Source: Syntrophaceae bacterium UBA2192 (lineage in GTDB: Bacteria; Desulfobacterota; Syntrophia; Syntrophales; UBA2192). From it: a DNA stretch of 11,427 nucleotides. The stretch spans positions 10,850 to 22,276 of the forward strand of contig DCVI01000062.1 of assembly GCA_002327315.1 (NCBI GenBank), read 5' to 3'. Below the pieces are notes generated by a model. It ran no database searches, had not been told where the DNA came from, and saw only the letters and a list, made by a program, of their open reading frames with translations. Positions 1 to 5,987 of the stretch are shown piece after piece. A program made the position numbers and the translations under genes. The first letter of the stretch is position 1. Each line of letters starts with the position of its first letter.

Positions 1-973
1 GTCGATTGCTCGTCAGCATTTCGATGAGATCACATTGTCTTTGGGATACCATTTTCTTTTCTTTGAGATGGGCCGTGTAATCTCTCATAAGGAGAAGCTG
101 CAGATCGTGGGTCACCCCGCCTTTGATTTCATTCAACGAATCAATGACACCTTCCAGGACAAACTTCAGGAACGGGGTAACATCGTTTCCCTTGTTTTTT
201 CGGGCAAGCGAGAAGGCCCAGTAATACGCGTCCATCTTTCGATAATAGTAATTCGACAGCATGGTCGGAACATACTTTATGTTCGATAACCTCAGCATGA
301 ATGCTTCGACAATCCTTGCGACTCTTCCGTTCCCATCTCCAAAAGGATGAATCAGGCCCAGATGATAATGCGCCAGCGCACCTCTGAGGATCGGATCCAA
401 TGTCTTGACGGGTTCGCTGTTTATCCATCCGATGAATTTCACCATCAGGGTTTCGATGTCCGGCAAACACTTCGGGGGAGTGTATACTCCCCCGTGATCT
501 TTATCCCCAACCTTGACTTCGTGCGGACGATAGTTCCCGGGGACATTGGCTGCATACGTGATATCGGCAGTAATGATTCGATGCGTTTCTTTTATGAATT
601 TTTCCGTTAATTCGACAGGCGACGACGCAGGTGCTTGTTCACTTATGAATTTATAGACAGCCTTGAGGTTTCTGATTTCCTGTTCTGCCCTGTCGGCTTT
701 TTTGCTTTTTGGATCTTCGTGGATAATTTTGTCGACTTCTTCCTTCTTCAGAGGATTGCCCTCAAGGGCAGCCGTTCCAAAAATGGATTGTCGAATGATT
801 TCCTCTTCAAAGCGAGTAGACCATTGGGGTAGAACCGGAATGGCAATGACCGTTTCATAGAGCAGTCTTGCGCAATAGATCAGCGGGTCAATATCCGAAC
901 TGTTGTATTTTCGGCTAAATACAAAGTAACCGGATCTTAATGTCGGAACCTTGGTAATCGCGTCATTGTCCAT
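1..973 (-). CDS. Fic-family protein adenylyltransferase, C-terminus cut by the window edge
   Basis: The minus strand is open from an ATG at 973 to the window edge (at least 324 residues, no stop reached). The Fic catalytic motif HPFGDGNGRVAR is complete at residues 209-220 (catalytic His209, Asp213, Arg217). The target-docking flap lies near residues 143-167 (PGNYRP, then GGVYTPP). An inhibitory-helix motif of the (S/T)xxxE(G/N) type, TAALEG, lies at residues 67-72 ahead of the Fic core, which marks a class II, self-inhibited Fic protein. From family knowledge, such enzymes transfer AMP or another NMP to Ser, Thr or Tyr of target proteins, and the glutamate (here Glu71) blocks ATP binding until relieved. 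The last visible residues could begin the C-terminal winged helix common in this group. An in-frame TAG upstream excludes an earlier start. The ribosome site is weak. No partner antitoxin gene is visible, as expected for a fused inhibitor. The target is unknown. Confidence 0.93.
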   Translation of the reverse strand, partial: MDNDAITKVPTLRSGYFVFSRKYNSSDIDPLIYCARLLYETVIAIPVLPQWSTRFEEEIIRQSIFGTAALEGNPLKKEEVDKIIHEDPKSKKADRAEQEIRNLKAVYKFISEQAPASSPVELTEKFIKETHRIITADITYAANVPGNYRPHEVKVGDKDHGGVYTPPKCLPDIETLMVKFIGWINSEPVKTLDPILRGALAHYHLGLIHPFGDGNGRVARIVEAFMLRLSNIKYVPTMLSNYYYRKMDAYYWAFSLARKNKGNDVTPFLKFVLEGVIDSLNEIKGGVTHDLQLLLMRDYTAHLKEKKMVSQRQCDLIEMLTSNR

Positions 974-978
974 GATTC

Positions 979-1020
979 TGTCACAAATTATAAGCTATTT
1001 TACAATGAGTTATGATTATA
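979..1020 (-). promoter_or_regulatory. Possible promoter of the Fic gene
   Basis: Two perfect TATAAT hexamers lie on the minus strand upstream of the Fic start, at 992-987 and 1020-1015. The nearer would leave almost no leader; the farther would leave about 35 nt. Neither has a good -35 box at 16-18 bp. A TGTCACAAAT sequence at 979-988 overlaps the nearer hexamer and recurs at 1230-1239, so it may be an operator. This is a guess from motif position in AT-rich DNA. Confidence 0.3.
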
Positions 1021-1078
1021 TTGGAGTTAATTTTGTCCAAATCCGACTTACGGCGTTGAAAACGATTGCACGCACATT

Positions 1079-1121
1079 CCCCGCAGCGCCTGACGTGAGC
1101 ATGTCGAACGTTGCTGCGGGG
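1079..1121. repeat. Inverted repeat with 9-bp GC-rich arms
   Basis: CCCCGCAGC at 1079-1087 is the exact reverse complement of GCTGCGGGG at 1113-1121, with a 25-nt loop that could form a small inner GAC/GTC stem. No T-tract follows on either strand, so it does not look like an intrinsic terminator. It stands out in otherwise AT-rich, gene-free DNA. Confidence 0.6.
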
Positions 1122-1163
1122 TAAGCGAGCATAATAACAGATAACCCACTACCCCAAGTTTCT

Positions 1164-1194
1164 AAATTCCTGGCACCTTGGTGCGAGGAATTTT
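1164..1194. repeat. Long near-perfect hairpin, possible terminator
   Basis: AAATTCCT (1164-1171) pairs with AGGAATTT (1186-1193), and GCACC (1173-1177) pairs with GGTGC (1180-1184), separated by one G-G mismatch and a tiny loop. On the plus strand TTTT follows at 1191-1194 as part of the stem. No plus-strand gene ends just before it. It may be a stand-alone palindromic element or a remnant terminator. Confidence 0.55.
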
Positions 1195-1218
1195 AATATA
1201 AGATGAAATAAAGATATT

Positions 1219-1319
1219 GTCAATAAATATGTCACAAATAATGTCAATAAATTATTATTAATTATCAAGCAGTTATAAAGTATACGTTAATTATGTTGTC
1301 AGTCATTATGTCAATATAT
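1219..1319 (+). repeat. TGTCA-type direct repeats (iteron-like)
   Basis: TGTCAATAAAT occurs at 1219-1229 and 1242-1252, TGTCACAAATA at 1230-1240, TGTCAGTCATT at 1297-1307 and TGTCAATATAT at 1309-1319. A further TGTCACAAATT is at 979-989, next to the Fic start. Spacing within clusters is 11-12 bp, about one helical turn. Such phased repeats usually bind a protein (repressor, replication initiator or recombinase arm sites). No cognate protein is identifiable here, and some similarity may come from AT richness. Confidence 0.45.
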
Positions 1320-1405
1320 GCTGGGTGGTCAATCGGGGTGGCCGAGCCGGTCGCATGAATACCTGATACAAATCTGGATTCATTCCACCTTGTTGCGTTG
1401 AGCAA

Positions 1406-1437
1406 ATAAAAAGGCCGGCTCCCGTGGGACCGGCCTT
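1406..1437 (-). terminator. Intrinsic terminator beyond the left tRNA-Phe 3' fragment
   Basis: AAGGCCGG (1411-1418) pairs with CCGGCCTT (1430-1437), and TCCC (1420-1423) pairs with GGGA (1426-1429), with C1419 bulged. Read on the minus strand the stem ends in TTTTTATTT. It starts about 10 bp past the CCA end of the tRNA fragment at 1448-1491, so it is placed as a tRNA gene terminator. Confidence 0.85.
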
Positions 1438-1443
1438 CGTTGC

Positions 1444-1491
1444 TTCCTGGTGGGTCGGGGCGGAGTTGAACCGCCGACACTCGGATTTTCA
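1444..1491 (-). repeat. tRNA-Phe 3' fragment, left attachment-site-like direct repeat
   Basis: Read on the minus strand, this block is the 3' part of tRNA-Phe: T33, anticodon GAA, an A-rich loop end, the 3' half of the anticodon stem, variable loop GTGTC, T-arm GGCGG-TTCAACT-CCGCC, acceptor strand CCGACCC, discriminator A and encoded CCA (tRNA part 1448-1491). D-arm and 5' acceptor sequence are absent to the right, so it is not a working tRNA. It matches 5940-5987 at 47 of 48 positions (G/A at 1457/5953). Identity stops in the anticodon loop, a known crossover place for tyrosine integrases in tRNA genes. I infer an att remnant. Confidence 0.85.
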
Positions 1492-1515
1492 TTCCACTAC
1501 TCAAGGCGGGAATGC

Positions 1516-1531
1516 CAGGAAGCGCTTCCTG
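1516..1531. promoter_or_regulatory. Perfect 16-bp palindrome
   Basis: CAGGAAGCGCTTCCTG is a perfect 16-bp palindrome, 25 bp from the left tRNA fragment. Just before it, CATTCC (1490-1495) and GGAATG (1509-1514) form another inverted repeat. It could be a dimer-binding site or part of an element end. Nothing shows which protein would bind it. Confidence 0.4.
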
Positions 1532-1595
1532 TCATATCTAAAATCGGCTTTTGACAAGAGTTCGTACATGACGATCGGCAAGGGTCAGAAGAGCG

Positions 1596-1985
1596 TCAAT
1601 GCAGTGATTGAGAATTGCCTGAATCTGCTGCGTCACGGATAGCCGCAGTCAATTCCTCAATATCACCATCCTTCAGGAGGTATTTCCGGGCACCGGCACG
1701 CATCATATCCGAGCGGGTTCTTGCGTCGGAACTCATGGAAAGAGCCAGAATCTTTGTATCAGGCAATTCCGCGATAATCCGACGGGTGGCCTCAATCCCG
1801 TCCATGACGGGCATGCTGACATCCATGAGGATGACATCGGGGTGCAGCATGCGGGTTTTTGAGACCGCATCCTGACCATTTTCCGCCTCGCCGACAATCT
1901 CCATATCATTCTGAAGAGCGATCAGTGACTTGAGCCCACTGCGGTACATCTGATGATCGTCCACAATCAGAACTCTTGTTTTCAT
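1596..1985 (-). CDS. Receiver-only response regulator (NarL-type REC, no DNA-binding domain)
   Basis: This 129-residue protein is a CheY-like receiver domain with little else. Visible are the acidic pair Asp9/Asp10, the phosphoacceptor Asp55 (in ILMDVSMP), Ser83 (in ILALS) and Lys105. The sequence resembles receivers of NarL/FixJ-type regulators, which normally carry a LuxR-type helix-turn-helix after about residue 140. Here the reading frame stops first, and no such domain follows in the DNA. It is about 60% identical by eye to the regulator at 5352-5729. It is divergent from the sensor kinase and probably receives phosphate from it. The start at 1985 is chosen because it aligns with the sister protein (both begin MKTRVLIVDD) and has GAGAAAG ahead of it. 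An in-frame ATG at 2003 would add six residues. Output may be by protein interaction or phosphate sink; that is inference. Confidence 0.9.
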   Translation of the reverse strand: MKTRVLIVDDHQMYRSGLKSLIALQNDMEIVGEAENGQDAVSKTRMLHPDVILMDVSMPVMDGIEATRRIIAELPDTKILALSMSSDARTRSDMMRAGARKYLLKDGDIEELTAAIRDAADSGNSQSLH

Positions 1986-2003
1986 GGTTTCTTTCTCTTT
2001 CAT

Positions 2004-2393
2004 GGGGCGTTTCTCATTTTCGCTGTCTTTCGTCTATCACCACTCAGCAGGATATATAATAACGACGCAGGGAGTGAAAGCGTCAGTATCCGATACATGG
2101 CTTCTTCTATTTCAGCATGCGGAAAATAATATAAAATGCTAGCATATTAGGACGTTCTAAGGAATTTAGCATGCAGGAATCATGCTATCCCCGATCCCGC
2201 ACACTGCGTATTCATGACGTACGGTCCTGCACTCGAAACTTCTTCTTGAAGCAATGAAATCGGATATTGGATGAGTGAAAAATCGTGCAAATGATAATGG
2301 TTGAAAACAAAATCGGATTCCGATAATGTCCATTTAACCTGGCGCCTGCCTTGTAAACGGCGGTGCTGTTGTTCTTCTGCATCGACAGGGTTC
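2004..2393. promoter_or_regulatory. Divergent intergenic region with GCATGC-type motifs
   Basis: This 390-bp gap separates the divergent regulator and kinase genes and should hold both promoters. A similar motif appears twice: TTCAGCATGCGGAA at 2111-2124 and TTTAGCATGCAGGAA at 2165-2179. Between them is the perfect palindrome ATGCTAGCAT (2136-2145). TATAAT lies at 2055-2060 without a convincing -35 box. The motifs suggest operator sites for one dimeric regulator. Open frames crossing the right part from a TTG at 2301 give unlikely protein (a cysteine- and arginine-rich stretch). Confidence 0.4.
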
Positions 2394-5291
2394 ATGATGC
2401 CTAAATTCCTGTCATGGCCCATTCGGGTCCACTTGCTGATCTTGGTCATCCTGCTGGCCTTGCCGTCTATCGCCTTGATCATTTTGGAGGGTGTAGACGC
2501 GCGTGACCAGGCCATAGAGGAGGCCAAAAGCGAATGCCTGAAATTTGTCAACGCCGTTGCGGGTGAACAACGCGCTGCGGTTGCCGGTGTCCAACAACTG
2601 GTGGCCGCTCTTGCCCTGCTCCCCCAGGTGCAATCGCGGAATGGCCCTGCCACCGATGCTCTCCTTTCCGATCTTCTGAAAAAGAATGCACTATATTCCA
2701 ACATTGTGATCAGCGACCCGTCCGGTTTGCTCTGGGCATCGTCCACACCCTACGAAGGGAAAATCTCTGTCGCCGGCAGAAAATATTTCCAAGACGCAGT
2801 CCGTTCCGGGACGTTTTCGTCCGGGGAATTCTCGGTCGGCAGGATCGCGAAAACGCCCGTCATGACTTTTGCTCAACCGGTAACGAACACCGCGAATAAG
2901 TTGAGCGACGTTATCGCTGCGGCCCTTAATCTTGGCTATGTCCAGGCCCTGTTCGAGAAGATCCATCTTCCGGCAGGCTCTTCATTCAGCTTGCTGGACC
3001 ACCGGGGGGTCATTCTCCACAGGAACAGTCAGGATGCTTTTTCCGAGCAACTTGTGGGAAAGCGCGACATCCGGGAAGATCTCTTCACAAGAATGGTGGA
3101 AGGACCCGATGAAGGAACGTATGAAGCAATCGGGAATGACGACAAGGAACGCCTGGTGGCCTACAGGAAAATCCGCCTGCCGCATGAATCACAGCCCTAT
3201 CTCTACATTCGTTCCAGCATTCCGAGGGCCACGGTCGTTTCGCAAGCAAACGCTGTGATGTTCCGAAACATGGCGGCACTGGCGTCGGTATTTGCTGTCG
3301 GGCTCATCCTGGCATTGTTTATCGGGAGGCGCATGATCGTGGGCCCGATCGCGAAATTGAAGGAAGCCTCCCTGCAATTAAGCGCCGGTCCCGGTCTCGT
3401 GAACGTCTCCGAGCAGGTGAAACACGGCGAACTCGGGGAACTTGCTCACGCGTTCGATGACATGGCGGAGGCATTGCACCGGAAGGGGAAAATGCAATTT
3501 GCTGCGGAGGCGGCGTTAAAGGCGAGCGAAAATCGGCTGCTGACGGTCTTGAATTCCATCACCGATGGTTACTATGTCCTGGATTCCGAATGGCGGTTTG
3601 TGGAGATGAACTCCACGGCCGAAAGGCACTTCGGTCATCGGGCAGAAGAACTCAGGGGCAAGGAGATTTGGAAACTGACGAACTCACCGCCTGATTCACC
3701 TATCTATCGGCAGTGTCAGCGAGCGGTCCGGGAAAACCTCCCGGTGCACTTCGAAGCAGAATCCGGCATGAATCCGGGTACGTGGTCGGAGCTTCATCTC
3801 TATCCCCGCGCTGGATTTTTGGATGTCTACTTCCGTGACATCACCGAACGCAAGCAGGCCGAGGAAGCGTTGCAGAAGGCAAAAGATGAACTCGAGGAGC
3901 GGGTTAAGGAGCGGACCTACGAGTTGTATGAGGAATCGCTTTACGCCCGCAGCCTGATCGAGGCGAGCCTGGATCCACTGGTCACGATCAGCGTCGACGG
4001 GAAAATAACGGATGTTAACCATGCATCCGAAGAAGCGACCGGCGTTCCCAGGGCGCAGCTCATCGGGAGCGATTTCTCGGACTACTTTACAGAACCGGAA
4101 AAGGCGAGGGCCGGTTACGAGGAGGTCTTCCGGCAGGGCTTCGTACGGGATTACCCGCTGGAACTGAAGCGTCGGGATGGGCATGTGACTCCGGTTCTGT
4201 ACAACGCCACTCTATACCGGGATGAGACAGGGCGGACCATGGGCGTCTTTGCTGCGGCAAGGGACATTACAGAGCGCAAGCATGCCGAGAAGACCGTGAA
4301 GGCTGAGCGGCAGAGGCTCTATGACGTTCTGGAAACGCTACCGGTTTACGCAATCCTGTTGACGCCGGATCATCACGTGCCCTTTGCCAACCGGTTCTTC
4401 CGGGAGCGGTTCGGCGAGTCACACGGCAAGCGCTGCTATGAGTATCTCTTCGAGAGGATCGAGCCCTGCGAGACCTGCGAAACCTATACCGTTCAGAAAA
4501 CGGGGAAACGCCATCACTGGGAATGGATTGGACCGGACGGAAGGAACTACGATATCTTTGACTACCCCTTCACGGATTTCGATGGCTCCCCCCTCATCAT
4601 GGAGGTGGGCATCGACATCACCGAGCGTAAACGGGCAGAAGCGGCGCTGCGCAAGCTTGCCTCGGAGCTTGTCATGGCGGAGGAGCGGGAACGCAAGCGG
4701 ATCGCAGGGGTACTGCACGATGAGGTCGCACAAACCCTCGCAGCAGCCAAGATGCGTATCGATATGCTTAGGGGCACACCATCCGATCAGGAGCAGACCC
4801 TGAAGGAGGCCAAGGCACTTCTCGCACAGTCTATCCAGGAAACGCGCGCCCTGATGACCGACATCGGGAATCCCCTTCTATTCGACATGGGACTGAAGAC
4901 CGCCTGCGAATCACTCGCTGACCGGTTGATGGAAAGACACCCCGTTCGGATTATTTGCGACATACGGGATGCATTCAAGTACGTAAATCCGGATGTGAAA
5001 ACGATTCTCTACCAGTTGATCCGGGAGTTGCTGAACAATGTCGTGAAGCACAGCCAGGCGCAGAATGCCCATGTCTTGCTCGACATGGAAAACGGATATT
5101 TCCAAGTGAAGGTCACAGACGATGGTGTGGGCTTTGACCCGCGGACGCTCGGGGCTCCCACCATCGAAGGCGGGTTCGGGCTTTACAGCATCCGGGAGCG
5201 ACTGATTGCCATAGACGGAAGCCTCCGGATCGAATCCGCTCCGGGGACCGGCACGATCGTGACGGCCATTCTGCCCGAAGCATTGGACTGA
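2394..5291 (+). CDS. Membrane sensor histidine kinase: Cache, HAMP, three PAS domains, NarX-type kinase core
   Basis: This 965-residue kinase senses signals in the periplasm and cytoplasm and phosphorylates response regulators. In order: membrane segment 9-32; periplasmic dCache-like domain about 40-285; membrane segment 295-311; HAMP 310-364; PAS 377-487, 516-632 and 639-747, each ending in a DITERK-type motif; HisKA_3 dimerisation domain with phosphoacceptor His775 (LHDEVAQ); HATPase_c with N box ELLNNVVKH (about 878-886), G1 DDGVGFD (909-915) and G2 GGFGLYSIRERL (926-937). The third PAS has Cys681, Cys692 and Cys695. HisKA_3 kinases pair with NarL/FixJ-type receivers, which matches both neighbours. 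The frame is open from a TTG at 2301, but ACAGGG precedes the ATGs at 2394/2397 and the hydrophobic segment starts soon after, so a start there is preferred. The ligand is unknown. Confidence 0.95.
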   Translation: MMPKFLSWPIRVHLLILVILLALPSIALIILEGVDARDQAIEEAKSECLKFVNAVAGEQRAAVAGVQQLVAALALLPQVQSRNGPATDALLSDLLKKNALYSNIVISDPSGLLWASSTPYEGKISVAGRKYFQDAVRSGTFSSGEFSVGRIAKTPVMTFAQPVTNTANKLSDVIAAALNLGYVQALFEKIHLPAGSSFSLLDHRGVILHRNSQDAFSEQLVGKRDIREDLFTRMVEGPDEGTYEAIGNDDKERLVAYRKIRLPHESQPYLYIRSSIPRATVVSQANAVMFRNMAALASVFAVGLILALFIGRRMIVGPIAKLKEASLQLSAGPGLVNVSEQVKHGELGELAHAFDDMAEALHRKGKMQFAAEAALKASENRLLTVLNSITDGYYVLDSEWRFVEMNSTAERHFGHRAEELRGKEIWKLTNSPPDSPIYRQCQRAVRENLPVHFEAESGMNPGTWSELHLYPRAGFLDVYFRDITERKQAEEALQKAKDELEERVKERTYELYEESLYARSLIEASLDPLVTISVDGKITDVNHASEEATGVPRAQLIGSDFSDYFTEPEKARAGYEEVFRQGFVRDYPLELKRRDGHVTPVLYNATLYRDETGRTMGVFAAARDITERKHAEKTVKAERQRLYDVLETLPVYAILLTPDHHVPFANRFFRERFGESHGKRCYEYLFERIEPCETCETYTVQKTGKRHHWEWIGPDGRNYDIFDYPFTDFDGSPLIMEVGIDITERKRAEAALRKLASELVMAEERERKRIAGVLHDEVAQTLAAAKMRIDMLRGTPSDQEQTLKEAKALLAQSIQETRALMTDIGNPLLFDMGLKTACESLADRLMERHPVRIICDIRDAFKYVNPDVKTILYQLIRELLNNVVKHSQAQNAHVLLDMENGYFQVKVTDDGVGFDPRTLGAPTIEGGFGLYSIRERLIAIDGSLRIESAPGTGTIVTAILPEALD

Positions 5292-5307
5292 TCGCAGGCT
5301 GCCCGAA

Positions 5308-5326
5308 GCGGGGGAAGATTCCCCGC
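5308..5326 (+). promoter_or_regulatory. Intercistronic hairpin between kinase and regulator
   Basis: GCGGGG (5308-5313) pairs with CCCCGC (5321-5326) in the 60-bp gap between the kinase stop and the next gene. No T-run follows, so it is not an ordinary terminator. It could tune the relative expression of the two genes or stabilise mRNA ends. Confidence 0.4.
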
Positions 5327-5351
5327 ACAATAACGGGATGAGGAAGACATC

Positions 5352-5729
5352 ATGAAGACCCGGGTACTGATTGTAGACGATCACCAGGTGTTTCGCGATG
5401 GGCTCAAACTGGTGATCAACCATCAGGCCGACATGGAAGTTGTCGGGGAGGCGGAAGACGGTGAGAAAGCGATTGCCCTGACCCGCGAGCTGCTCCCGGA
5501 TATCATCATCATGGATGTCAAAATGCCGTTGATGGACGGAGCCGAAGCCACCAGCCGGATTCTTGCCGAAATGCCCGGCATGAAGATCCTGGCACTTTCC
5601 ATTTATGCCGACGATGGATTCATGGCGAGCATGATGCGTGCCGGCGCACTGGGATACATCCTGAAAGGCTGTGATATAGAGGAATTGTCCGACACCATTC
5701 GCAGAACTGCCAGCCACCGAACTGCTTGA
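5352..5729 (+). CDS. Receiver-only response regulator downstream of the sensor kinase
   Basis: This 125-residue single receiver domain shows Asp9/Asp10, phosphoacceptor Asp55 (in IIMDVKMP), Ser83 and Lys105. It is co-directional with the kinase, 60 bp downstream, and has a good ribosome site (GAGGAAG, 7 bp before ATG), so it is likely in one operon with the kinase and one of its phosphorylation targets. Like its paralogue at 1596-1985, it has NarL-type receiver sequence but ends about 15 residues after the domain, without the usual LuxR-type helix-turn-helix. Since both paralogues stop at about the same point, a working single-domain form is more likely than chance truncation; that is inference. 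Output could be through protein contacts or phosphotransfer. Confidence 0.93.
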   Translation: MKTRVLIVDDHQVFRDGLKLVINHQADMEVVGEAEDGEKAIALTRELLPDIIIMDVKMPLMDGAEATSRILAEMPGMKILALSIYADDGFMASMMRAGALGYILKGCDIEELSDTIRRTASHRTA

Positions 5730-5904
5730 CCGGATGCTGCGTCCTCTCCCTCATTTCAATCGCAAGTCTTCAGTTCGTCCGGAATACATTTCATAAAGAG
5801 TAGTGGGTGAAATAAATGAAATGCATGGCGTTATTGAGGAGGGGATCAGGCTGAAAAAGGGTGAGTAATTAAGGCAACCGGTCACAATTTGCTCATAACT
5901 GCAG
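5730..5904. other. Intergenic region, no gene recognised
   Basis: Between the regulator stop and the terminator I see no convincing gene. CATTTCAT (5787-5794) and ATGAAATG (5816-5823) form an 8-bp inverted repeat. A very short frame from ATG 5821 to TAA 5868 encodes 15 residues and follows no clear ribosome site, so it is not called. Confidence 0.5.
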
Positions 5905-5941
5905 AAAAGGGGTTAACCAAATCGGTTGACCCCTTTATTTT
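5905..5941. terminator. Bidirectional terminator next to the right tRNA-Phe fragment
   Basis: AAAGGGGTTAACC (5906-5918) pairs with GGTTGACCCCTTT (5924-5936) through 13 pairs, one of them G-T, with a 5-nt loop. On the plus strand it is followed by ATTTT and would end the kinase-regulator operon. On the minus strand the stem ends in TTTT and lies just past the CCA end of the tRNA fragment at 5944-5987, mirroring the layout of the left copy. Confidence 0.85.
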
Positions 5942-5987
5942 CCTGGTGGGTCAGGGCGGAGTTGAACCGCCGACACTCGGATTTTCA
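5940..5987 (-). repeat. tRNA-Phe 3' fragment, right attachment-site-like direct repeat
   Basis: This is the second copy of the tRNA-Phe 3' part (tRNA portion 5944-5987), same orientation as 1444-1491 and 47 of 48 identical. The acceptor strand here reads CTGACCC instead of CCGACCC. The next base to the right restores C32 of the anticodon loop, but the sequence beyond has no D-arm or matching acceptor strand. The identity starts four bases past CCA and ends in the anticodon loop. I infer an internal attachment site between two tandemly inserted elements, with the intact tRNA-Phe expected farther right. Confidence 0.85.

Noticed and set aside
1079..1121. Integron attC site
   Set aside because: No GTTRRRY/RYYYAAC core pair at the ends and no gene cassette structure around it.
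1324..1358. GGTGGCCGAGCCGGTC looks like the start of a tRNA-Ser
   Set aside because: No matching anticodon stem, long variable arm or acceptor 3' strand follows.
1265..1642. Open frames on both strands over the left tRNA fragment (minus 1265-1504, plus 1424-1642)
   Set aside because: Their peptides contain GAELNRRHSDF- and VQLRPDPP-type strings, a usual artefact of translating tRNA DNA; no ribosome sites.
2301..2393. Upstream TTG start for the kinase adding 31 residues
   Set aside because: The extra residues are Cys/Arg-rich and unlike a signal anchor; ATG 2394/2397 has an AGGG ribosome site right before the membrane segment.
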